From contig CP136063.1 in the NCBI GenBank assembly GCA_032622095.1, forward strand, positions 67,781,897 to 67,845,896: 64,000 bases of DNA. The letters run 5' to 3'. Of the stretch, positions 32,101-36,267 are shown piece by piece. This DNA comes from Siphonodentalium dalli. Lineage: Eukaryota; Mollusca; Scaphopoda; Gadilida; Siphonodentaliidae. The position numbers and the translations under genes were made by a program. Each line of letters begins with the position of its first letter. Positions within the stretch are counted from its first letter, which is position 1. Under the pieces are notes generated by a model. The model made no database searches and was not told the origin of the DNA. It saw only the letters and a program-made list of their open reading frames with translations.

Positions 32101-34249
32101 TACAGGATTGTTTACATATAACATGATATAAAATAATTGACTTTTGAGATCTAATATGACTATTCGTGTATAAGAATGAGATCTAATATGACTATTCGTG
32201 TATAAGAATGAGATCTAATATGACTATTCGTGTATAAGAATGAGATCTAATATGACTATTCGTGTATAAGAATTACAAATTTTACTCAATAATCCTTTAT
32301 GGTGTTTACTCTTCAAAATCAAATCTGTATATTCTGGAAATTTAATTTCTGCTGTTTGTTGACAGGACGGGCAGTCACGAACCATCAGACAATTCCAGTT
32401 CACCGATTGGCCAGAGCAGGGTGTACCAAAGTCGGGAGAAGGATTCATTGATTTCATTGGTCAGGTTCATAAAACAAAAGAACAGTTCGGTCAGGACGGA
32501 CCAATCGCTGTACACTGCAGGTTTGTATTGAATAATCTTTGTCCGTCAAACTACAATATTATGTGGCAATTATAAACCATACATATTCATGGTATTAAGT
32601 ATTTAGTTTATACGCAATCCTTCGTTGGCTAATGTAGTGTTTGGACCACTGCATTTTCGTGGATAATTGTTTTATGATGCAATCCATGGGTGTGTTGCAT
32701 TATAACGCAGAACTTCCAGTTGTAATTGTTAAGTTTGATATTGAAATAATGTGAAATATTGCAAATCAATCTTATCTGTTATCTTATCTGAATAAAATGT
32801 ACAATAATGTCAAACCTGTCACATCTTAACACTTAAATGTTTATTGTCATAAATACAATTCAAATTTGCTTCACTTATCAGCAGTCTCTTGTGGTCATCG
32901 CTGAAGTATGTTATTTGTGATATGAAATAATCTGTTCAACAAACAACCATAGGTTTCCCTCCAATAAATAGGACTTCTTCTGAACATTTTTTATCTGTCA
33001 TTTGCTTATTTTTCACGAACACCCTTCCAGATGAACTAAAGACCATTCCAATGTATACCTTTATAACTGAGCGGGGAGATCCACTTATATTAGTATAGAA
33101 GTGAATAACCTTGGTACCAGTATCTCTGTGTAACCTGGATGGCATGTTCGCTCTAACGATATTAAACTATTATAAAAATCAACCAACCATTTCCATTTGC
33201 AGCGCTGGAGTCGGTCGAACTGGCGTGTTTATTACGCTGAGTATTGTGTTGGAGAGAATGCGCTATGAGGCAGTTGTTGATATGTTCCAAACAGTCAAAA
33301 TGCTCAGAACACAGCGACCAGCTATGGTGCAAACAGAGGTCAGTATCTTACTCCAATTTGACTCATTCATTAAATTAACCATTTCTTGATGGGAGCTGCG
33401 CTGGTGCCAGTGCATTCTTTTATATATGCGAGGCTCCCTTTGGGAGACTAACATATACAAGAGAATGCACTGGCTTACACAGTCAAGGTAAATATTGATA
33501 TGCCAATGTATTCCAATATATTCTCTTATACATGCCACTGTTCATTAATATTCCTGATGGAACAGTATACTTTTAAGTGAACTTTCATAATGCAGTAACG
33601 CTGAGAAGTATTGTTGCTATGTATATCAGGTCATTGTTTACATTCATTATTTTAATAGTGAGAGACAATTAAATCGGAGCAAAAAAGTGTTTGTTTATAG
33701 CAGTGACAATGTCGCAAAGCGATGACATAAGTCAGATATATATTCTGCAAATGAAGACAAGTTGTTTCAAATATTTCTACCATTCTCAAAATAGAGTAAT
33801 GCGTTTCCATGTAACTTTTAAATCCAGCCAGGAGTTATGTGTTTTTCTGAAAAGATTTTTTGGTCAAGTTTTTTTAAAAACTCGACCTGTAGTTTGGCAA
33901 GGTCAGTTTGCAGGCAGGCATCTAAAGATGCCATTATTGCTATAAATTAAACAAATATTAACTGATTTCGTTGATATTCGGTATACAAGACTTGCTCAAC
34001 GATATCTTGATCAAATTCAAAAATGGTCAGGTCCGCGTATTGTGGGCAGAGTTACAGCCCTTAAATAGTTAATTTTTGCGAATTTGATGCCATTAGCACA
34101 ATAACTTGGAATAAATATCAACTGATTTTGTTGATCGAAGCGAATTATTTTTTCTGATTTTCTCTCTTGTTTCATTGCAGGACCAATACCAGTTCTGTTA
34201 CAGAGCTGCATTTGAATATCTCGGTTCATTCGATCATTATGCAACGTGA
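4856..34249 (+). CDS. Lar: LAR-family receptor protein tyrosine phosphatase, C-terminal part (23 exons)
   Basis: Single-pass receptor phosphatase of the type IIa group (fly Lar; vertebrate PTPRF, PTPRD, PTPRS), which dephosphorylates phosphotyrosine at the plasma membrane and in this family acts in axon guidance and synapse organisation. Exons: 4856-5167, 9158-9352, 10085-10177, 10850-11143, 11761-12054, 12708-12811, 13394-13607, 18165-18331, 19235-19423, 20234-20508, 20954-21069, 23041-23339, 24494-24592, 25787-25906, 26563-26717, 27293-27578, 28667-28760, 29310-29386, 30461-30595, 31210-31335, 32366-32520, 33203-33338, 34181-34249. All have AG/GT borders and compatible phases and give about 1,334 residues: five FN3 repeats (1-~502), membrane-proximal region, TM (~687-712), D1 with WPD and [11 protein letters not shown]2 with WPE and [10 protein letters not shown], then TGA. 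The first exon starts in phase 1, so the gene continues upstream (Ig domains, early FN3, signal peptide not in the window). The exact vertebrate paralogue cannot be assigned; invertebrates usually have one. Confidence 0.95.
5218..7030. repeat. 30/31-bp minisatellite array in Lar intron
   Basis: About 60 units of the type CATAGGGAACCTCAAGTATATAAGAATATT; the 31-bp variants carry CCC instead of TC before ATAGGG. A higher-order repeat of about 735 bp is visible: the rare units with CTCTGTTATATAAG and AACCTTGCATATATAAG recur at ~5286 and ~6021. The unit closely resembles the arm of the family C hairpin. The long minus-strand ORFs here (up to 114 residues) are a product of the ~30-bp period. Confidence 0.95.
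7011..7097. mobile_element. Right end of a family C element, abutting the minisatellite
   Basis: The last array unit grades into ATATATAAGAGAATGCACTGG, then TTTCAGGAAGCTCCAGTCAT and GAAGGGTTAA, which is the normal right half of family C. No left terminus is found before 5218. Confidence 0.7.
7196..7335. repeat. Two-copy tandem repeat, ~73 bp
   Basis: GGAAGTTATGCGTTAACGAT...GGTTGCGATTTGCTAGGAA appears twice in a row (starts ~7221 and ~7276) with few differences. Confidence 0.6.
7690..7985. repeat. Large inverted repeat (arms ~74 bp) next to a diverged TTAA-rich palindrome
   Basis: 7818-7970 is an almost perfect palindrome: the left arm starts ACAGTTATCACCC and the right arm ends GGGTGATAACTGT, around a GGGCCGTCAGGCCCG centre. 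The flanking 7690-7817 has a second, imperfect inversion (GATTAACAGCCC / GGGCTGTTAATC). Probably a foldback transposon; no second full copy seen here, though a related phrase occurs near 8820-8865. Confidence 0.7.
8102..9157. other. Intron remainder without recognised genes
   Basis: Between the palindrome and the next Lar exon. Contains AT-rich DNA and a CCCTCGAGGG palindrome at ~8824. No exon, RNA gene or well-bounded repeat is supported. Confidence 0.4.
9158..9352 (+). CDS. Lar: Lar exon: FN3 repeat (equivalent to FN3-6), first part
   Basis: 65 codons, phase 1 to 1. Acceptor TTTTCCAG at 9157, donor GTAAGA at 9353. Begins [10 protein letters not shown] and contains VRVTWQKP and LLGYRILW, the B- and C-strand landmarks of FN3. 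The domain is completed by the exon at 10085; LAR relatives also split this repeat. Confidence 0.93.
9411..9573. mobile_element. Family D palindromic MITE
   Basis: TA-CAGTAATGTCCTAAATAATC on the left and GGGCATTACTG on the right. Arms are more diverged than in other copies (CACCGAGAGCTTTCC centre). Confidence 0.7.
9611..9731. mobile_element. Family E half copy
   Basis: One of the two inner palindromes of family E: AGAGGGTGAATTGAGTGATG pairs with CACCAAATTCACCCTTTGGG. It starts with diverged TTGGAAATAATGTGTCTGAG. Confidence 0.65.
10085..10177 (+). CDS. Lar: Lar exon: FN3 repeat (equivalent to FN3-6), second part
   Basis: 31 codons, phase 1 to 1. Acceptor ATATTTCAG at 10084, donor GTATGT at 10178. 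Encodes [16 protein letters not shown], the F-G strands that complete the repeat started at 9158; compare FRLSARNKVGFGE in vertebrate LAR proteins. Confidence 0.9.
10448..10800. mobile_element. Family A element, right end truncated
   Basis: TTAACCCTTTCAGTGCCAGG start, then the shared hairpin cassette (~10498-10567), an A/T tract and GTTTTTAAATTCGCTATAGC. It stops at ~10800 without the terminal inverted repeat, 50 bp before the next Lar exon. A fuller inverted copy is at 18466-18922. Confidence 0.75.
10850..11143 (+). CDS. Lar: Lar exon: FN3 repeat (equivalent to FN3-7)
   Basis: 98 codons, phase 1 to 1. Acceptor TTTTTTCAG at 10849, donor GTGAGT at 11144. Landmarks: [35 protein letters not shown]. 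The last motif is strongly conserved in LAR-family FN3-7 (KVRAHTSKGPG in vertebrates). Two N-x-T sites (NFT, NVT) could be glycosylated. Confidence 0.94.
11761..12054 (+). CDS. Lar: Lar exon: FN3 repeat, between FN3-7 and FN3-8 equivalents
   Basis: 98 codons, phase 1 to 1. Acceptor ACATTTTCAG at 11760, donor GTAAAT at 12055. [25 protein letters not shown] and [15 protein letters not shown] mark a full FN3 fold. Vertebrate LAR proteins go from FN3-7 almost directly to the next repeat, whereas fly Lar has nine FN3 repeats, so this may be the extra invertebrate repeat (inference). Confidence 0.92.
12541..12660. mobile_element. Family E half copy
   Basis: CAGAATTAGGTCCACAGAGG pairs with CTCTGGGGACCTCATTCTGC around GGTGATGCTAGCCTGCTGGG. 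It lies 47 bp before a Lar acceptor. Confidence 0.65.
12708..12811 (+). CDS. Lar: Lar exon: FN3 repeat (equivalent to FN3-8), first part
   Basis: 104 bp, phase 1 to 0. Acceptor AATATTTCAG at 12707, donor GTAAGT at 12812. Encodes [20 protein letters not shown] then LAWNQP, matching the QVFAKNF...VLLSWE start of the vertebrate repeat. Confidence 0.9.
13394..13607 (+). CDS. Lar: Lar exon: FN3 repeat (equivalent to FN3-8), second part
   Basis: 214 bp, phase 0 to 1. Acceptor GTTCTAATTTCAG at 13393, donor GTCAGT at 13608. Landmarks: FFVNG (compare ILYNG), [21 protein letters not shown] copy of its acceptor lies 80 bp upstream (13293-13318). Confidence 0.92.
13780..13850. repeat. (TCCG)n-type microsatellite
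   Basis: Degenerate GTCCGTCCGTCTGTCC run at the head of the 147-bp tandem repeat. A related TCCATCCATCTGTCTG run is at 18985-19030. Confidence 0.8.
13857..14600. repeat. ~147-150-bp tandem repeat, five diverged copies
   Basis: Each unit carries CATAACTCAAACATTTTTT, GGAACCAAATTTGGTATG, CCCAAAATACAGATCGAG, TTCGAATATGGGTTTGATCC and GGAGTTATGGCCC. Copies begin at about 13860, 14010, 14160, 14310 and 14460, and the last is the most diverged. Single related fragments occur at 13120 and 20680. Confidence 0.85.
15531..15765. mobile_element. Family A element, short complete copy
   Basis: TTAACCCTTTGAGCGCCAGG to CCTGGCACTCAAAGGGTTAA, with one hairpin cassette (~15582-15651) and the GGGCCGATGAGATC motif. 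TTAA on both sides. Confidence 0.85.
15810..15892. mobile_element. Family E fragment
   Basis: AATTCACCCTTCTGGGGACC then TTTCAAGGCTTGCAA; only the right quarter of the family remains. Confidence 0.6.
15922..16111. mobile_element. Family D palindromic MITE
   Basis: TA-CAGTAATGCCCTAAATAATT start, GGGCATTACT end. The arm GATTTAGTCGGAAATATGGC pairs with GCCATATTTCTGACTA. The right arm has lost part of the CCTGAAAAATTACCC segment, so a short minus/plus asymmetry exists. Confidence 0.8.
16354..16753. mobile_element. Family B element, two hairpin cassettes
   Basis: TTAACCCTTTACCCAACAAA start and TTGGGTAAAGGGTTAA end, TTAA on both sides. Inner conserved phrases: AAACCGGCC, GGATATCATTGGAACCGGCT. Hairpin cassettes at ~16505-16576 and ~16654-16725 are in opposite orientation, so the element folds at two scales. 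Confidence 0.88.
17058..17698. mobile_element. Family G element split by a family B insertion
   Basis: Left G part 17058-17108 ends ATTGAAATGGTT; family B occupies 17109-17498; the G part resumes with TATTCATTTGGAGGGGTGTC. The intact G at 42208 has GGAATGGTCTATTCATATGG at this point, which shows where the B element entered at TTAA. Confidence 0.8.
17109..17498. mobile_element. Family B element nested in family G
   Basis: TTAACCCTTTACCCAACAAA to TTGGGTAAAGGGTTAA with two opposed hairpin cassettes (~17252-17321 and ~17399-17469). Closely similar to the copy at 16354, 350 bp upstream. Confidence 0.88.
17699..18114. mobile_element. Family G element split by a family D insertion
   Basis: Inverted G: starts CACCATCTATACTAAATACC, reaches AAAAACTGAGTGG, is interrupted by family D at a TA, then ends ATCCATTTAGTATAGAAAGAGTTAA (right TTAA 18111-18114). 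Confidence 0.75.
17891..18085. mobile_element. Family D MITE nested in family G
   Basis: CAGTAATACC to GGGCATTACTG flanked by TA on both sides (GGTA / TATAATCC), showing the target-site duplication. Arms pair over almost their whole length. It ends 79 bp before the Lar exon at 18165. Confidence 0.85.
18165..18331 (+). CDS. Lar: Lar exon: membrane-proximal region, part 1
   Basis: 167 bp, phase 1 to 0. Acceptor TATTTTACAG at 18164, donor GTATGT at 18332. Encodes PPKVVKP...[13 protein letters not shown], matching the IKGYYIIIVPL segment of vertebrate LAR receptors. Ends DFSMEE, where vertebrates continue into an acidic stretch and then a polybasic cleavage site. Confidence 0.88.
18466..18922. 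mobile_element. Family A element, long complete copy (inverted)
   Basis: TTAACCCTTTCAGTGCCAGG to TTGGCACTGAAAGGGTTAA, TTAA at both sides. Contains a T17-type run, GCATGCTATAGC, and one hairpin cassette (~18797-18871) slightly degraded (ACCGGTATATG; AAAGCTTTGG). Confidence 0.88.
19235..19423 (+). CDS. Lar: Lar exon: membrane-proximal region, part 2
   Basis: 63 codons, phase 0 to 0. Acceptor CTATTTCAG at 19234, donor GTAATT at 19424. Contains [21 protein letters not shown] and [18 protein letters not shown], matching KPYIAAHF, FTLGD and the F(T/Y)N(K/R)xL motif of vertebrate relatives. No Arg/Lys-rich furin-type site precedes KPYIAA here, unlike vertebrate LAR proteins. Confidence 0.9.
19445..19620. 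mobile_element. Family C element, truncated
   Basis: TTAACCCTTTCATGACTGGAGC start, hairpin 19494-19561 with the TCTCCCATAGGGAGCC centre, then the second hairpin breaks off at GCGAAGCTCC. Confidence 0.75.
20010..20103. mobile_element. Family E half copy fused to half a family D
   Basis: CAGAATGAGGTCCCCAGAGG to GGACCTCATTCTGCAAATGA, joined at ~20103 straight onto GAGAGCTTTCTGATGAATGG of family D. Confidence 0.7.
20104..20209. mobile_element. Family D right half only
   Basis: GAGAGCTTTCTGATGAATGG to GGGCATTACTG; the left palindrome arm is missing. Ends 24 bp before a Lar exon, so it supplies part of the polypyrimidine/branch region. Confidence 0.75.
20234..20508 (+). CDS. Lar: Lar exon: juxtamembrane ectodomain and transmembrane helix
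   Basis: 275 bp, phase 0 to 2. Acceptor GATATTTTCAG at 20233, donor GTGAGT at 20509. Starts [16 protein letters not shown] (compare YASSPYSD of vertebrates). Residues 66-91 of the exon form one hydrophobic helix ([11 protein letters not shown]...ILGFYM), preceded by an acidic/charged stretch and followed by the stop-transfer KKR in the next exon. Confidence 0.93.
20521..20660. mobile_element. Family G left-half fragment
   Basis: TTAACCCCTTCAATACTAAA, then ATTGGAATAGTCCATT and GGAGGGATGTTGAG. The remainder is replaced by a sequence related to the 147-bp repeat (GGACTTATGCCCGTTTTTGG). Confidence 0.65.
20954..21069 (+). CDS. Lar: Lar exon: cytoplasmic juxtamembrane segment
   Basis: 116 bp, phase 2 to 1. 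Acceptor CATTCCGCAG at 20953, donor GTGAGT at 21070. Encodes [16 protein letters not shown] then [17 protein letters not shown], matching the conserved HPTDPVELRRLNFQTPG motif of LAR receptors. Its last ~23 bp and donor are duplicated at 21681. Confidence 0.93.
21047..21785. repeat. Direct duplication of exon end plus intron start, bracketing an H element
   Basis: ACGACAACACTATCAGAC plus the donor and GAGTAGAGTGTCGCCTTCAC at 21047 recurs at 21681. Inside the first copy a 66-bp unit is itself tandemly doubled (21077 and 21143). In the second copy the exon codon CAG reads TAG, so it cannot serve as coding sequence. Confidence 0.85.
21290..21672. mobile_element. H element, two opposed hairpin cassettes
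   Basis: TACCCTGTGCC to GGCACAGGGTA, hairpins at ~21296-21366 and ~21590-21656, a central core with CCTGCAGGGAGCCCCACACA and GTTTGTCTGGGGCTCTGTAT. There are no TTAA-CCCTT ends. A related core is at 27780-27900 and a right half at 22845-23012. Confidence 0.8.
21861..22778. mobile_element. Putative DNA transposon with ~35-bp inverted ends (L)
   Basis: AAGGCCACAAAAAAAAAGG...TTGATTCTCAGGCA on the left is inverted as TGCCTGAGAATCAAAACACT...TTTTTGGCCT on the right. The interior is AT-rich without a transposase ORF; ORFs of 69-84 residues overlap on both strands and show no domain. Confidence 0.55.
22845..23015. mobile_element. H element right half at a Lar acceptor
   Basis: GTTTGTCTGGGGCTCTGTAT core, then one hairpin cassette (~22930-22999), then GGCACAGGGTAAAAAAATCC. 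The Lar acceptor begins 25 bp later. Confidence 0.75.
23041..23339 (+). CDS. Lar: Lar exon: start of D1 phosphatase domain
   Basis: 299 bp, phase 1 to 0. Acceptor TTATTTCAG at 23040, donor GTAAAT at 23340. Holds [11 protein letters not shown], the phosphotyrosine-recognition loop [15 protein letters not shown] with its key Tyr, and [20 protein letters not shown] then ATQ. These are near-identical to vertebrate LAR D1, the best conserved stretch of the window. Confidence 0.97.
24265..24441. mobile_element. Family D palindromic MITE
   Basis: CAGAAATGCCCTAAATAATC to AGGGCAATACTG with TA on both sides. The left arm is shortened. It ends 53 bp before a Lar exon. Confidence 0.75.
24494..24592 (+). 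CDS. Lar: Lar exon: D1 core
   Basis: 33 codons, phase 0 to 0. Acceptor TGTTAACAG at 24493, donor GTGAGT at 24593. Encodes [20 protein letters not shown] then [10 protein letters not shown], the conserved PTP motif after ATQG. Confidence 0.96.
24707..24957 (+). pseudogene. LINE reverse-transcriptase C-terminal relic
   Basis: An open frame ending in TAA at 24955-24957 contains [20 protein letters not shown] then [14 protein letters not shown]. The order Ala-x-Asp-x-Trp-Asn-x-Pro-Leu followed by Phe-Lys-x-x-Leu-x-Thr-x-Leu-Phe is typical of the end of non-LTR retrotransposon ORF2. Only the last ~75 residues remain; the 5' truncation is usual for LINE insertions. Confidence 0.55.
25011..25333. 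mobile_element. Family B element, second cassette damaged
   Basis: TTAACCCTTTACCCAACAGA to TTGGGTAAAGGGTTAA. First hairpin intact except TATAACAGAATG; the second is cut after TTCTCTTATATAA. TTAA on both sides. Confidence 0.82.
25355..25433. repeat. Isolated 79-bp palindrome
   Basis: AACAACATGGTAATTATAAT at the left is mirrored as ATTATAATTACCATGTTGTT at the right around TGAGTTTATGTATTGAGTCA. It starts 22 bp after the family B element. No other copy seen in the window. Confidence 0.7.
25645..25748. mobile_element. Family D right half
   Basis: GTGCTTTCCGATGACTGGCA to AGGGAATTACTG. The left arm is absent, as in the copy at 20104. It lies 38 bp before a Lar exon. Confidence 0.7.
25787..25906 (+). 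CDS. Lar: Lar exon: D1 core
   Basis: 40 codons, phase 0 to 0. Acceptor CTTTCTTTCAG at 25786, donor GTACGT at 25907. Encodes [17 protein letters not shown] then [15 protein letters not shown] is a canonical PTP motif. Confidence 0.95.
25961..26203. mobile_element. Family E nested-palindrome MITE, full copy
   Basis: CAAGCCTTGAAATAGGGTGT to CACCCTATTTCAAGGCTTG; both inner palindromes are present, the second with a deletion in its loop (CGCTATACACTAAATTC). Confidence 0.8.
26563..26717 (+). CDS. Lar: Lar exon: D1 WPD loop and catalytic cysteine
   Basis: 155 bp, phase 0 to 2. Acceptor TTATTCGCAG at 26562, donor GTTAGT at 26718. Encodes [19 protein letters not shown] with the general-acid Asp in WPD, and ends PMVVHC plus two bases of the next Ser, so the intron cuts directly after the catalytic Cys. 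Confidence 0.97.
26757..26870 (+). mobile_element. Possible tRNA-derived SINE fragment
   Basis: CTTGGCTCAGACGGTAAAGT resembles a pol III A box and GCTGGCTCGAATCT, about 64 bp on, a B box. The wide spacing and lack of a clover-leaf argue against a functional tRNA. No poly-A tail or target duplication was established. Confidence 0.35.
26888..27137. mobile_element. Family C element, complete
   Basis: TTAACCCTTCCATGACTGGA to CATCATGAAAGGGTTAA, TTAA both sides. The first hairpin is shortened (loop lost: GAGAGTCTCGCATATATAAG), the second intact at ~27030-27090. The right part reads TGCTGCACCAG, the usual C right arm. Confidence 0.82.
27293..27578 (+). CDS. Lar: Lar exon: D1 signature loop to D1-D2 linker
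   Basis: 286 bp, phase 2 to 0. Acceptor TCCCTTTCAG at 27292, donor GTATCC at 27579. Completes [10 protein letters not shown] with its phosphate-binding Arg, then [20 protein letters not shown] (Q loop) and NTEVPAR...GMELEFK of the linker to D2. The last 105 bp (27474-27578) are duplicated at 28028-28132. Confidence 0.97.
27594..28020. mobile_element. Family A left end joined to an H core and right end
   Basis: TTAACCCTTTCAGTGCCAGG start, hairpin ~27645-27715, then the H-specific CCTGCAGGGAGCCCCACACA core, hairpin ~27924-27994 and GGCACAGGGTAAAAAAAATC. No TTAA or CCCTTT at the right. It is bracketed by copies of a Lar exon end. Confidence 0.78.
28028..28132 (+). pseudogene. Lar: Duplicated Lar exon end, 35 codons, in frame
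   Basis: Matches 27474-27578 with four substitutions: three at third codon positions and one Ala-to-Ser change. CAG precedes it and GTATCCCTTTTATTATT follows, as in the original. It is open and phase 0 at both ends, so inclusion would add a tandem 35-residue copy (CGNTEVPAR...MELEFK) to the D1-D2 linker. No polypyrimidine tract lies upstream, so splicing into it is doubtful. Confidence 0.7.
28430..28510. mobile_element. Family C right-end fragment
   Basis: GGGAGACTCGCATATATAAG, GGTTTTCGCAAAATTTCAGG, AGTCATGAAAGGGTTTA; only half of one hairpin and the right terminus remain. Confidence 0.7.
28667..28760 (+). CDS. Lar: Lar exon: start of D2 domain
   Basis: 94 bp, phase 0 to 1. Acceptor TTATTTTGCAG at 28666, donor GTAAGT at 28761. 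Encodes [24 protein letters not shown] replaces the KNRY of an active domain, as in vertebrate LAR D2. Its last 34 bp and donor are repeated downstream four times in all. Confidence 0.95.
28727..28970. repeat. Four tandem 61-bp copies spanning a Lar exon-intron border
   Basis: The unit starts AAGTTCAAGAATCGTCTAGT at 28727, 28788, 28849 and 28910. Each copy keeps the exon end ATTCTTCCAT and a donor GTAAGTTC (28761, 28822, 28883, 28944). Use of any later donor meets an in-frame TAA inside the repeat. Confidence 0.95.
29310..29386 (+). CDS. Lar: Lar exon: D2
   Basis: 77 bp, phase 1 to 0. Acceptor TTTGTTCCAG at 29309, donor GTGAGT at 29387. Encodes (Y)[19 protein letters not shown] then NASWID, equivalent to D1 [12 protein letters not shown]. 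Confidence 0.95.
29689..30042. repeat. Dispersed repeat F, copy 1
   Basis: GTGAAACACTCCGGTAGGGT to TTCATTCACCCGAACAAGTC; resembles 38259-38588 through its whole length with scattered substitutions and small indels. No inverted ends or ORF identified, so its class is unknown. Confidence 0.75.
30461..30595 (+). CDS. Lar: Lar exon: D2 core
   Basis: 45 codons, phase 0 to 0. Acceptor TGTGTTTCAG at 30460, donor GTACGT at 30596. Encodes [40 protein letters not shown] and REMGR, the D2 counterpart of the D1 exon at 24494 plus the end of 23041. Confidence 0.96.
30733..30842. mobile_element. Family E half copy
   Basis: GCAGAATGAGGTCCCCAGAG to GGGGACCTCATTCTGCTTAG, one inner palindrome around CCCGCACTGTGGGC. 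Confidence 0.7.
31210..31335 (+). CDS. Lar: Lar exon: D2 core
   Basis: 42 codons, phase 0 to 0. Acceptor TCATATTTCAG at 31209, donor GTAGGT at 31336. Encodes [40 protein letters not shown] and [22 protein letters not shown] is essentially unchanged from vertebrate LAR D2. Confidence 0.96.
32149..32276. repeat. 32-bp tandem repeat, four copies
   Basis: AGATCTAATATGACTATTCG + TGTATAAGAATG, four nearly identical units in a Lar intron, ending 90 bp before the next exon. Confidence 0.9.
32366..32520 (+). CDS. Lar: Lar exon: D2 WPE loop and signature cysteine
   Basis: 155 bp, phase 0 to 2. Acceptor TTGTTGACAG at 32365, donor GTTTGT at 32521. Encodes [20 protein letters not shown] and ends PIAVHC plus two bases. 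WPE in place of WPD removes the usual general acid. Same length and phase as the D1 exon at 26563. Confidence 0.97.
32925..33106. mobile_element. Family G fragment, inverted
   Basis: CTGTTCAACAAACAACCATA, then GACCATTCCAATGTATACCT and TTATATTAGTATAGAAG. Terminal CCCTTT and TTAA are lost on both sides. Confidence 0.65.
33203..33338 (+). CDS. Lar: Lar exon: D2 signature loop
   Basis: 136 bp, phase 2 to 0. Acceptor CCATTTGCAG at 33202, donor GTCAGT at 33339. Completes [20 protein letters not shown], then [23 protein letters not shown]1 has no intron at the exon's 3' position. Confidence 0.96.
33375..33540. mobile_element. Family C fragment, inverted
   Basis: TTAACCATTTCTTGATGGGA start with one hairpin (33410-33470; GCGAGGCTCCCTTTGGGAGA), then the beginning of a second and an abrupt end. 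Confidence 0.65.
34181..34249 (+). CDS. Lar: Lar last coding exon and stop
   Basis: 22 codons plus TGA (34247-34249). Acceptor TTTCATTGCAG at 34180. Encodes [20 protein letters not shown] + AT, the invariant C terminus of LAR-type receptors, which supports this stop rather than reading through the GTGAGT-like bases overlapping it. Confidence 0.97.
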   Translation, partial: DQYQFCYRAAFEYLGSFDHYAT

Positions 34250-35220
34250 GTGTGGCTTAGTCGACACAGTGCGGCCAAATCTAGTCATTTCAACAAAGGT
34301 CAGGAAAAAAGGGACATTACTCTGTAAATAAGGACACATGAATGAAGATGGATGGAAGAATGTTCCTTCGGTTGAATGAATTGGATCACGTGATTTCATT
34401 ACTATGGAAACTGAAATGCTGACTTAGGTTGCCATTGGTAACTTTCTGGTTGCCATGGTAATGGAAGTGCTGACTGATGAGTGCAATATTACCCAGAATT
34501 CAATAATCAATGAGATTCACGACAACAATGGACATCATGACGTGTTGATAATAGATATTTCGATATTCCTCATGGGAAAAGGTCAAAGGTTACTTGTGGA
34601 ATCAGAGATGTTTATTCAGCATTGCTCTGTTGATAGTAAATCTCTGTAGAAGAGCAAACTTGTAAAAGATTACTTGTGAAATAACAATTAAACATTGCTC
34701 TAACATTGAACAACAGAGAGACTCGTGAAGTGGACAGTATTCAATAAACATTACTTTAGGATTTCATGGTGGAATATTCTCTGGAGAAAAGGGTAACGGT
34801 TACTTGTGAAATAGCAATGCTCATTGAACATTGCTCTAGTGTTCGACAACAAAGGGACTTGTGAAATCTGAGGTGTTCAATAAGCGTTTGAGCTGATTTC
34901 GCAATGAAATTTCTTCAAGGAATCGAAAGCCGAGATATCCCTAGTGTTTCTCATTGGATATCGCGATCGTCATCGTGTTTCTCATTGGATATCAGGTATC
35001 AGACATTAACATTTTATGGTTACTATGGTAGCCATGGACTTCATAAGTGTGGTGTTTTTCACCGATACCTACTCCACTCGTGTTTACATTCAGACAGTGA
35101 CGCACACATGTGTGATACAGATTTGTGTGTATATGATATGTTACATATGTATTGTGTGTATATGATGTATATTTGTACAGGCCGTGGCTTGAGTGACTGT
35201 GAAAGCTGATTGTATATCAA
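34250..35220 (+). other. Probable Lar 3' UTR
   Basis: Non-coding sequence free of the transposon families seen elsewhere. AATAAA occurs at 34743-34748. 34560-34880 has about three diverged copies of a phrase containing GGTTACTTGTGRAAT...CATTGCTCTA. The true 3' end cannot be fixed without transcripts; LAR genes often have long 3' UTRs. Confidence 0.45.
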
Positions 35221-35574
35221 ATCATCACAATTGTACAGTCTATCTACGCATCATAATATATATGGTCGCCAATATTACTTAAATTATCAAATATAGAAAT
35301 TTCCACAAATTCATATTATGTTGGCAGCGGATCAGTTATACCTCGATTAGAAAATCTAATAGGGTTAGAAGGTGCGACGATACTTTGTAAAGAATAGAAC
35401 TTTGCCTGGTTAGAAGCTACAATTGGCTAAGTGAGAAATATTGAGGTTGAGAAATATAACAATTTTCGTGAAAGTCCTTGTTTGAAAACTGCTGGAGAGT
35501 CAAAATGGCTCCTGTTAAGTAAGTCCAGGGGACACAACAACAGCATTACAAAAATTCATTTCAGGAACTCTAAA

Positions 35575-35817
35575 TTAACCCTTCCATGACTGGAGCCTCC
35601 TGAATTTTTGGTGAAAACCCTGTGCCAATGCATTCTCTTATATATGCAAGTCTCACATAGGTGAGCCTCGCATATATAAAATAATACATTGGCCTAACAA
35701 TATTTACATTGACCTTGTAAGCCAATGCATTCTCTTATATATGCAAGTCTATATATAAGAGAATCTACTGGCACAGGATCTTTAATGCTGTACCAGCGCA
35801 GCTCCCGTCATGAAAGT
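35575..35817. mobile_element. Family C element
   Basis: TTAACCCTTCCATGACTGGA to GCTCCCGTCATGAAAG, two hairpins, the second reduced to its stem (GCAAGTCTATATATAAGAG). The right TTAA is lost. Confidence 0.75.
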
Positions 35818-36267
35818 ATTTTCCCCCAATATTTGGAAAATAGCAACTATATGATGTTTTTATATGATATATTATTCGATTGTGAAACAATGGGTGTGTG
35901 ATGGCCCAGTTGGAAGTGTTTTGGATTACATCATTACGTCTTGGGACAGACAATATTGGCTCAGATCCCTTTGAAGTCGTGATACTCTTAGTAGTCTACA
36001 CGTCATAGGTTATATTTCTCAACCTCCCTTTGGGGAGTTTTTTTAAACATCAAAATCATAATGTGCACTACATCTAAGCTCAATTTTCAAAACTTTAAGT
36101 ATATATTGTTTATTTTTCAAGTTTTTACCAAGCATATTTGTGTGGAATTCTTCAAAAAGAGAGTTTTGTACCTCGGTATTTTCATTCTTAGTGTCAACAT
36201 TTAAAATGGGTGCTTAGAATTTTGTTAGCATGTATTTTCCTTGTATCTAGTCAAGTTTATTGGCTTA

